Positions 53,443-61,900 of a DNA stretch of 64,000 nucleotides are shown here, one piece after another. The notes beneath the pieces were generated by a model that did not search any database, was not told the origin of the DNA, and saw only the letters and a program-made list of their open reading frames with translations. Position 1 is the stretch's first letter; every line of letters begins with the position of its first letter. Location of the stretch: contig NZ_NEJH01000005.1 of NCBI RefSeq assembly GCF_002113025.1, forward strand, positions 243,916-307,915, given 5' to 3'. Both the position numbers and the translations under genes were made by a program. Origin of the DNA: Pseudomonas sp. B28(2017) (GTDB lineage Bacteria; Pseudomonadota; Gammaproteobacteria; Pseudomonadales; Pseudomonadaceae).

Positions 53443-54798
53443 CTACCTTTCCCGCATCGCCTCGGTCCGCGCTTTAAGCACCGGTTTAAGCAAGTAATCG
53501 AGCACCGTTTTCTCCCCGGTAATAATGTCCACCGTCGCCACCATCCCCGGGATGATCAGCAGCGGTTTCACGTCCCCGCCCAAATGGTTTTTATCAGTAC
53601 GCACCTGAATCAGATAGAAGCTGTTGCCCTTGTCGTCGGTGATGGTGTCGGCGCCGATCAACTCCAGTCTGGCGCTCAGGCCACCGTAAATGGTGTAGTC
53701 GTAGGCACTGAACTTGACCATGGCTTTCTGGCCCGGATGCAGGAATGCAACGTCCTGTGGCCGCACCTTGGCTTCGATCAGCAGGTTGTCTTCCAGCGGC
53801 ACGATTTCCACCATGTCACTGCCGGGCTGGACCACGCCACCGATGGTGTTGACCTTCAACACCTTGATGATGCCGTGAACCGGGGAGACCACGGTGGTGC
53901 GGGTCACGCGGTCGTCGATGGCGATGCTCGATGCCGTGATTTTCGACAGGTCGGTGCGTTTCTCGTTCAGTTCTTTGGCGGCTTCCGAACGGAAGGTCTG
54001 TTCCGACTCGTCGATCTTGCTTTTGATCTCGTTGATCGCCGATTCCGCCCGGGGAATTGCCAGGGTGGTGGCGTTCAATGAGCCGCGAATCTCCACCGCG
54101 CTACGTTTGAGGCGCAGGATTTCCACCGGTGACACCGCGCCGGTGCCCACCAGTGGTGTGGACATGTTCATCTCTTGCTGCAACAACGCCAGGCTTGAAC
54201 TGAACTGCCCCTGTTTCGAACGGAACTCGGCCAGTTCCTGGGTTTTTTGCCGAAGTTGTTCGGTCAGGGTGCGCTGTTCGCTGGCCAGTCGGCGTTGCCG
54301 CTGTTCGTACAGGGAACGCTCGTCTTCAGCCACTTGCGGAGCCTTGGCGATCACTTCTTCTGACAGCTTGAATGGCCGGCCTTCGGCTTCGGCAGAAAGC
54401 CGTTCGACCTGCGCGGTCAAGGCATAACGATCGGCTTCGCTTTCGCCCTTGTTCGACAGGTAGCGGGTGTCATCCAGACGCAGCAAGGTGTCGCCCTTGT
54501 TCACCATTTGCCCTTCACGAACGAAAATTTCAGTGACGATGCCGCCCTCCAGATTCTGGATCACCTGGACTTTGCTCGACGGAATCGCCTTGCCTTCGCC
54601 CATGGTCACTTCCTGCAACACAGCGAACCTGGCCCAGAGCAGTGTGCTGACCAACAGCGCGGCGGTCAGCCACACGGTGATTCGCGACCAGCGCGGTGAG
54701 TCCTGCAACGAGGCGCCGGCGGTTTCCGGCATGAACTCGGTCTCGGCACTTTTGTTGAAACTGTCGAAGTAGCCACGGGATCCTTGATCGGCAGACAT
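53443..54798 (-). CDS. LapC-like membrane-fusion protein of type I secretion (HlyD family)
   Basis: 451 residues. One N-terminal membrane helix (VWLTAALLVSTLLWARFAVL at about 34-53), a lipoyl/barrel region (SSKVQVIQNLEGGIVTEIFVREGQ), a long coiled coil at about 120-290 and a beta-rich end (VVSPVHGIIKVLKVNTIGGVV). Bridges inner-membrane ABC exporter and outer-membrane pore. Starts 9 bases after the ABC gene; same operon. No clear terminator seen after it. Confidence 0.92.
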   Translation of the reverse strand: MSADQGSRGYFDSFNKSAETEFMPETAGASLQDSPRWSRITVWLTAALLVSTLLWARFAVLQEVTMGEGKAIPSSKVQVIQNLEGGIVTEIFVREGQMVNKGDTLLRLDDTRYLSNKGESEADRYALTAQVERLSAEAEGRPFKLSEEVIAKAPQVAEDERSLYEQRQRRLASEQRTLTEQLRQKTQELAEFRSKQGQFSSSLALLQQEMNMSTPLVGTGAVSPVEILRLKRSAVEIRGSLNATTLAIPRAESAINEIKSKIDESEQTFRSEAAKELNEKRTDLSKITASSIAIDDRVTRTTVVSPVHGIIKVLKVNTIGGVVQPGSDMVEIVPLEDNLLIEAKVRPQDVAFLHPGQKAMVKFSAYDYTIYGGLSARLELIGADTITDDKGNSFYLIQVRTDKNHLGGDVKPLLIIPGMVATVDIITGEKTVLDYLLKPVLKARTEAMRER

Positions 54799-54807
54799 GG
54801 GCGACTC

Positions 54808-56967
54808 CTAGACTGCCGCAGAGCCGACACGGCCCTTGCGCAGTGCATCGATGACCGCTTCTTTCGGACCGTCGGCGACGATCCGCCCGTTGTCCAGCAC
54901 CACCAGGCGATCCACCAGGCTCAGCATCGAGGTGCGGTGGGTCACCAACAGGATGGTTTTGCCCTGGACCCAGCCGTGGAGTTTTTGCCGCAGGACGTCT
55001 TCGCTGCTGTTGTCCATGGCACTGGTGGGCTCGTCGAGCAGCATGATCGGCGGGTCGAGCAACATGGCCCGGGCCATCAATACCGCCTGGCGCTGGCCGC
55101 CGGACAGCAGTTGCCCACGTTCACCCACGGGCCGGTCGAAGCCTTGCGGGTGTTGCCGGGCCAATTCGGTGACGCCGGTCATTTCCGCCACTTCGAGCAT
55201 GCGTGAGTCGCTGATATAGCGCGCGCCGAGGGTCAGGTTGTCACGCAGGCTGCCGGCCAGCAGCGGCAAGTCGTGGGCGACGTAACCGATTTGATGGCGC
55301 AGGTCGGCGACGTCCAGTTGCCGCAGGTCCAGGCCATCGAGCAGCAACTGGCCTTCGTCCGGTTCATAGAACCCCATCACCAGTCGCGCCAGGGTGCTTT
55401 TGCCTGAGCCGCTGCGGCCGATGATGCCGACGCGCTCACCGGGTTTCACACTGAAGCTGATATTGGCCAGGGCGGGAGAGCTCTGGCCGTTGTAGTGGAA
55501 GGTCACGCCGACAACATCCAGCGCGCCTTGCAGTTGCGTGCGTTCCAGCGGCCGTTGTCTGGCGTCGCGTTCCTGGGGCAGGCCCATCAGTGCGTCGGTG
55601 CTTTTCATGGTCAGTTGCGCTTGCTGATAGCGCGTGATCAGTCCGGCGATTTGCCCCAGCGGCGCCAAGACCCGGCTGCCGAGCATGTAGCTGGCCACCA
55701 GGGCACCGACGCTGAGGTTGCCGGCGATGATGCTGTAGACCCCGGCAACGATGGTCGCCATGCCGGACAACTGCTGTATGAACAAGGTGCCATTGGTGGC
55801 CAGGGCCGACAGGTTGCGCGCATGGCTGTCGAGGCGGGTAAGGGCGCCGTGGGTACTTTCCCATTTGTGCTGGCGTTCGCTTTCGGCGCTGCAGGCCTTG
55901 AGGGTTTCCAGGCCACTGAGGGTTTCGATCAGCAACGCCTGGCGTTCTGCGCCGAGGCTGAGGCTTTTCTGCACGGTGTCGCGCAGGCGTACCTGGATCA
56001 CCATGGCGAAGATGATGGTGATGGGAAACGCCAGTATCGGGATCACCACCAGCCAGCCTCCGAGCAGGCCGATCACCAGCAGCATCAGCAGGCAGAAGGG
56101 CAGGTCGATCAGGCTGGTGAGGGTCACGGCAGTGAGAAATTCCCGCAAGCCCTGGAAGTCATGAATGCTTTGGGCAAAGCCCCCGATGGTCGCCGGTCGC
56201 GCTTTCATTGCCATGCCGGTGATGCGCTCAAACAGGGTGGCGGACAGGATCACGTCGGTTTTCTTGCCGGCAGTATCCAGCAAGTGCGCGCGCACGACCC
56301 GCAGTACCAGTTCGAAAGCAGTGCCGATCAGCAGACCGATCGCCAGCACCCACAAGGTCGAAGTGGCCTGGTTCGGCACCACGCGGTCGTAGGTCTGCAT
56401 CACGAACAGCGGCACCATCAGTCCCAGCAGGTTGATCAGGAAACTCGCCAGAATCGCGTCGCCATACAGCCATTTCGACAGCTTCAGCGTATCGCGAAAC
56501 CAGGCCTTTACCCGAGGCACCAGCGGCGAGCGCAAGTCTTCGAGTTCGTGGCGTGGGCGGGCAAACAGCGCCTGGCCACTGTAGTGTTCGGCCAGCTCCT
56601 CAGGGCTGAGCCATTGTTCGCCGCCGTCGGCTTCGCTGGGCAGGATCAGCACCTTGCCGTCCTCGCCATAACGGCGCAGGACGGCCGTGCGGCCGTTGTT
56701 GAGCAACATCAGCACGGGCAGGTTGAGCGGGGAGATGTCCTTGAGGTCGCGGCGCAGCAAGCGCGCCTGCAAACCGGCCCGGGCCGCTGCACGGGGTAGC
56801 AGGTCCAGGCTCAGGCGTTGGTGTGCCATGGGGAGCCCGGCACTCAGGCTGGCGCGACTGACCGTCGCGCCGTGGAGTTTGCAGAGGATCAACAGACCAT
56901 CCAGAAGCGGGTCATCGAAGCTCAGGCGTGGATCGACACCGGTGTTGCCGGTCTCCATGCTGGTCAT
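54808..56967 (-). CDS. LapB-like type I secretion ABC transporter
   Basis: 719 residues. N-terminal C39-like domain (about 20-140) without the catalytic Cys/His set, so it binds but does not cleave substrate. Six-helix membrane domain at about 165-450, then an ATPase with GRSGSGKST near 517, LSGGQRQ near 619, MLLDEPTSAMD near 640 and a THR H-loop. Exports large RTX/Lap adhesins powered by ATP. Middle gene of the leftward operon; adjacent adhesin gene is the obvious substrate. Confidence 0.94.
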   Translation of the reverse strand: MTSMETGNTGVDPRLSFDDPLLDGLLILCKLHGATVSRASLSAGLPMAHQRLSLDLLPRAAARAGLQARLLRRDLKDISPLNLPVLMLLNNGRTAVLRRYGEDGKVLILPSEADGGEQWLSPEELAEHYSGQALFARPRHELEDLRSPLVPRVKAWFRDTLKLSKWLYGDAILASFLINLLGLMVPLFVMQTYDRVVPNQATSTLWVLAIGLLIGTAFELVLRVVRAHLLDTAGKKTDVILSATLFERITGMAMKARPATIGGFAQSIHDFQGLREFLTAVTLTSLIDLPFCLLMLLVIGLLGGWLVVIPILAFPITIIFAMVIQVRLRDTVQKSLSLGAERQALLIETLSGLETLKACSAESERQHKWESTHGALTRLDSHARNLSALATNGTLFIQQLSGMATIVAGVYSIIAGNLSVGALVASYMLGSRVLAPLGQIAGLITRYQQAQLTMKSTDALMGLPQERDARQRPLERTQLQGALDVVGVTFHYNGQSSPALANISFSVKPGERVGIIGRSGSGKSTLARLVMGFYEPDEGQLLLDGLDLRQLDVADLRHQIGYVAHDLPLLAGSLRDNLTLGARYISDSRMLEVAEMTGVTELARQHPQGFDRPVGERGQLLSGGQRQAVLMARAMLLDPPIMLLDEPTSAMDNSSEDVLRQKLHGWVQGKTILLVTHRTSMLSLVDRLVVLDNGRIVADGPKEAVIDALRKGRVGSAAV

Positions 56968-56983
56968 TGAACCCTCCTGTGCA

Positions 56984-58342
56984 CTACTTCATTTCAGGCA
57001 GACGCGCTTCGTTTTTCACTTCGGTCTGGGCAATCGCGTCGGCGGGCAGGACGACGCGTTGTTTGCTCAACAACTGGCCCATGTTCGCCAAAACGCGGTA
57101 CATCGAAAACTCTTCCGTGTAGCGCACCTCGGTGTAGCGACGGTTGGCGTTGTAGAGTTCGTTTTCACTGTCGAGCAGGTCAAGCAGGGTCCGTTGACCG
57201 AGGCCGAACTGATCCTGGTAGGCAATGCGTACGCGCTTGCTGGTGTCGGCGTATTCACGGGCGGTCGGGATTTGTTTCTTGGCATTGACCATGGCGTTCC
57301 AGGCCAGGTGAATGTTCTCGTTGAGCTGGCGCAGGGCATTGTTACGGATGTCCATGGCCTGGTTGATCTTGTGCGAGTCGGAGGCCAGGCGCGCCTTGTC
57401 GCTGCCGCCGCGGAACAGGTTGTAGTTCATGATCACGCCGACCCGCCATTCGTTGTCGTGGCCTTCGTCACCCTGCACGTTGTTGTTCGCGCCCACTGCC
57501 GCCTCGGCGTCGAAGCGCGGGTAGAACGGCGACTTGGCGACTTCGTACTGGCTTTCGGCCGATTGCACGTCAGCCTGGGCGGATTTCAGGTAAGGGTTGT
57601 TTTCCACCATGCTCTGCTGGGCTTCGGGCAGGGAGGCAGGGACTTCGCCGCGAATCGATGGCGGGGTTTCGAGTTCATCGGGCATACGCCCTACAACGGC
57701 GTAAAAGTTTGACTCGGCGTCAGCCAGATCCACTTCGGCGGTATCCAGGTTGTTTTCTGCCAGTGCCCGGCGAGCCGTGGACTGGTCGGCATCGGCGTTG
57801 CTGCCCACGCCGCGCTGGGTGCGCAGGCCGATCTGGTCGTTGACCCGCAAGTGCGCTTGCAGGTTGTTTTTGGCCAGTGTCACCAGTTCGCGGCGCTTGA
57901 GCACTTCGAGGTAAACCTCGGTGGTGCGCAGGGCCAGATCCTGAGCCGTACCCTGAGCGTAATAGGCTCGCGAGTTGACCACGCCCTGGGTGCGTCCGAC
58001 TTCATTGGCGGTGCTGAATCCGTCAAAGAGCATTTGCCGCAGGCGCAATTCCGACTGGGTGTAGTTGAGGGTTTCGGTGTGGTGATTGCCGAACGCCCGG
58101 GTATTGGTGTTATCGCTATACGCGCGCCCGTAGGCGGCGTTCAGATCGACCGATGGATAAAAGCCCCCTTTGGCGACCTTCACGTCCTCATCCGCCGACA
58201 GGCGGCTGTCCACCCGTGATGCCAGCTCCGGGTGGGTCGCGATGGTGCTCTGGATCGCTTCGGTCAGCGTCATGGCCTGAGCCTGGGACGAACAGGCCAT
58301 GGCCAAGAGAACCGCGCTGCAGAGGGGGGTTAATAGGCGCAT
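56984..58342 (-). CDS. LapE-like TolC-family outer-membrane protein
   Basis: 452 residues. Signal peptide MRLLTPLCSAVLLAMACSSQAQA, then MTLTEAIQSTIATHPEL and helical-barrel repeats (SEADVQSAESQYEVAKSPFYPRFD-like pattern: QADVQSAESQYEVA). I choose ATG at 58342: GGGAG lies six bases upstream, and the ATG six bases earlier is too close to it. First gene of the operon; forms the outer-membrane channel of the exporter. Confidence 0.92.
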   Translation of the reverse strand: MRLLTPLCSAVLLAMACSSQAQAMTLTEAIQSTIATHPELASRVDSRLSADEDVKVAKGGFYPSVDLNAAYGRAYSDNTNTRAFGNHHTETLNYTQSELRLRQMLFDGFSTANEVGRTQGVVNSRAYYAQGTAQDLALRTTEVYLEVLKRRELVTLAKNNLQAHLRVNDQIGLRTQRGVGSNADADQSTARRALAENNLDTAEVDLADAESNFYAVVGRMPDELETPPSIRGEVPASLPEAQQSMVENNPYLKSAQADVQSAESQYEVAKSPFYPRFDAEAAVGANNNVQGDEGHDNEWRVGVIMNYNLFRGGSDKARLASDSHKINQAMDIRNNALRQLNENIHLAWNAMVNAKKQIPTAREYADTSKRVRIAYQDQFGLGQRTLLDLLDSENELYNANRRYTEVRYTEEFSMYRVLANMGQLLSKQRVVLPADAIAQTEVKNEARLPEMK

Positions 58343-58930
58343 GTACATCTCCCTGATTTCCTGATGGTGCTTATTGGTCGCCAATTATTTGACGATATTT
58401 CTAGGTGAAGTTGTTTCACGTCTTTAACAAAAGAGCTAAGAACATTCTGGAGCGTAGCTAAGAAATTTTTCTCATAACGGCTATGCAAAAAAAAACTTAT
58501 GCGCTATGCAAAATCCAGCACATTGTTCAACTCGAAAGCCCTTGTTTTATGGGCGCTAGGGCGCTTGTCGGGGTTTGAAGAAAATTCCAATCCACTTATC
58601 GACATAGAGCGGAGAGGTGCTGGAGGGGAGGGACGCGAGCGATCTGGTGGCGACGGTTTTTTGTCACTTGAGTGATTCAGGATCGCTACGCATCGCTCAC
58701 AGGCAACGTTGTTGCGCGCAGGGATCCGATGCCATTGATTGCAGAGGGTTTTTCCCTAAGTCGTAAACAGCGCCGTGAGCGACTGGCTGGGCGAGATCGT
58801 TGCCAGGGCCACGGCTTACTCAAGTAAACCGGCCCCCTTGACACGATTCGCCAGGCGACCCGCTTGAGCCATGAGCACGTTCTTCGCACAAACAAGCTGC
58901 CGACGGCGGTTGGCAGCGGAGGAAGTGCAC
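58343..58930. promoter_or_regulatory. Divergent control region between exporter operon and adhesin
   Basis: About 590 bases without a gene. The left half is AT-rich (A9 run near 58486, TATGCAAAA repeats at 58482 and 58502), suitable for the exporter promoter. TTGACA at 58838-58843 may be a -35 for the adhesin, but no good -10 is seen. GGAGGAAG stands seven bases before the adhesin ATG. A long 5' leader for the adhesin mRNA is possible. Confidence 0.45.
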
Positions 58931-61900
58931 ATGGCTACGCTCATCGGTATCGTCAGTAAGGTCATCGGTCAGGTGTTCGCGGTCGCGAGCGACGGCACCC
59001 GGCGTGCTTTGGTCGAGGGGGACCGGCTGTTCGCCGGCGACCAACTGAGCACCGGCGCTGAGGGCGCGGTGGCGGTACACCTGCAAAATGGCCAGGAGCT
59101 GACCCTTGGGCGCGGCAGCAGCATGCAGATGACACCGCAGCTGCTCGCCAATCAGATTCCCCATGTGGTCTCGCATGAAGCGGTAACGCCGAGCGAAGCG
59201 CAGCTGACGGACGTCGAACAACTGCAAAAAGCCATTGCAGCGGGTGACGACCCGACCCAAACCGCTGAAGCCACCGCTGCGGGACCTGCCACGACTACCG
59301 GTGTACCGGGCGGCATCCAGGGCAGTGGTCATAGTTTCGTCATGCTCGAAGAAGTGGGCGGGCGAGTCGAGCCAACCATTGGCTTCCCCACTGCCGGTTT
59401 CAATGGCATTCCCGAACTTCCTGAAGAACGCCTGAACGCTAATCCGGGCAACAACGTTGTAGCGGTCGCTGCCCCTGTGGTGCCGCCGGTGGTTGCGCAA
59501 ACGCCGAACAATCCGGTCACCTTCGAAGGCCTGTCGGAGCAGAACGGCGAGCGGAGCGTCAATGAAGCCAACCTGGCCGACGGTTCGGCGAGAAACGAAG
59601 GCTCGCTGACGCGAAGCGGCACCTTCACCATCAATGCGCCAGACGGGCTGACCAGCCTCAGCATCGGCGCAATCAACGTGATCAGCGGCGGTGTGGCGAC
59701 AGGTTTTGCGCAGTCGATGACCACCTCTCTGGGCAGTACCTTGACCTTCACCGGTTACAACCCGGCCACGGGCGTGGTCAGTTACAGCTACACCCTCAAC
59801 CGTGCCGAAATCCATGCAAGCGGCGAGGGGGCCAATAGTCTTGCCGAGCACGTCACCGTGGTGGCCATCGACAGCAATGGCGACAGCGCTACCGGTACGC
59901 TGGATATCAGCATCATCGACGACGTGCCCAAAGCAGTAGATGACAACAATGGCATCGCCTCGGAGACCCTGCTGACCCTCAACGGCAATGTACTGAGCAA
60001 CGACGTACAAGGCGCCGACCGGGTGCCGGTCAGTGAAAACAGCGGACCGATTACTCCTGGCACCTTTACCGGGACTTACGGCACCCTGGTGCTGAATGCC
60101 AACGGCACCTACACCTATACGCTGAACACCAGCGACGCTGACTTCAAGGCGTTGCACGGCGGCGGTAACGGCACCGAAACCTTCAGCTACACCCTCACCG
60201 ATGCGGACGGCGACAGCAGCACTGCGAACCTGGTGCTGGATATCCACAACAACGATGACCCGATCACGATTGGCGGATTGAACGCTGAGGGCAGCGAGTT
60301 GACCGTCTTCGAGAAAAACCTCAGCGACGGCAGCGCACCGGATGCCACGGCGCTGACCCAGAGCGGGACGTTTACCGTGACCGCGCTGGACGGCGTCACG
60401 AGCCTGACCGTGGGCGGCATCGCCGTGGTCACCGCGGGTGTGGCCGCGGGCTTCCCGCAATCGATCATCACGCCGCTGGGTAGCACCCTGACCATCACCG
60501 GGTTCAACGCGGCGACTGGTGTCGTGAGCTACAGCTACACGCTGGTCGATAACGAAGCCCATCCAACTGCCAACGGCGCCAACACCCTGCCTGAGCAGTT
60601 CGCCGTGACCGTGGTCGACGACAACGGCACCACTACGACCGGTTCACTGGACGTCAGCATCGTCGACGACTTGCCGAAGGGCGTGGATGACAGCAATGCT
60701 TCGACGGCTTCGGAAAACCTGCTGACCCTCAATGGCAATGTGCTGAGCAACGACGTGCAAGGTGCCGACCGGGTGACGGTTGGGGAAAACAGCGGACCGA
60801 TCACCCCCGGCACTTTCACCGGCACCTACGGCACCCTGGTGCTGAATGCCAATGGCACCTACACCTACACCCTCAACACCAGTGATGCCGATTTCAAAGC
60901 GTTGCACGGTGGTGGCAACGGCAGTGAAACCTTCACCTACACCCTCACCGATGCCGACGGCGACAGCAGCACCGCGAATCTGGTGCTGCAAATCCACAAC
61001 AACGACGACCCGGTGACGGTCGGCGGTTTGAACGTCGAGGGCGGCGAGTTGACCGTCTTCGAGAAAAACCTCAGCGACGGCAGTGCACCGGATGCCACGG
61101 CGCTGACCCAGAGCGGCACCTTTACCGTGACCGCGCTGGACGGCGTCACGAGCCTGAGCGTCGGCGGCATCGCCGTGGTCACTGGCGGTGTGGCCGCGGG
61201 CTTCCCGCAATCGATTACCACGCCATTGGGCAGTACGCTGACCATCACCGGCTTCAACGCGGCGACCGGTGTCGTGAGCTACAGCTACACCCTCAACGAT
61301 AACGAAGCGCATCCGACCGCCAACGGCGCCAATAGCCTGCCTGAACAGTTCACCGTGACTGTGGTCGACGACAACGGCACCACCGCGACCGGCTCACTCG
61401 ACGTCAGCATCGTCGACGACCTGCCGAAGGGCGTGGACGACAGCAACGCCAGTACCGCCTCGGAAACCTTGCTGACCCTTACTGGCAATGTGTTGAGCAA
61501 CGACGTGCAAGGCGCTGACCGGGTGACGCTCGGAGAAAACGCCGGCCCGATCACCCCCGGCACTTTCACCGGCATCTACGGCACCCTGGTGCTGAATGCC
61601 AATGGCACCTACACCTACACCCTCAACACCAGTGATGCCGATTTCAAGGCCTTGCACGGCGGTGGCGATGGCAGCGAAACCTTCACCTACACCCTCACCG
61701 ATGCCGACGGCGACAGCAGTACCGCGAACCTGGTGCTGCAAATCCACAACAACGACGACCCGGTGACGGTCGGCGGTTTGAACGTCGAGGGCGGCGAGTT
61801 GACCGTCTTCGAGAAAAACCTCAGCGACGGCAGTGCACCGGATGCCACGGCGCTGACCCAGAGCGGCACCTTTACCGTGACCGCGCTGGACGGCGTCACG

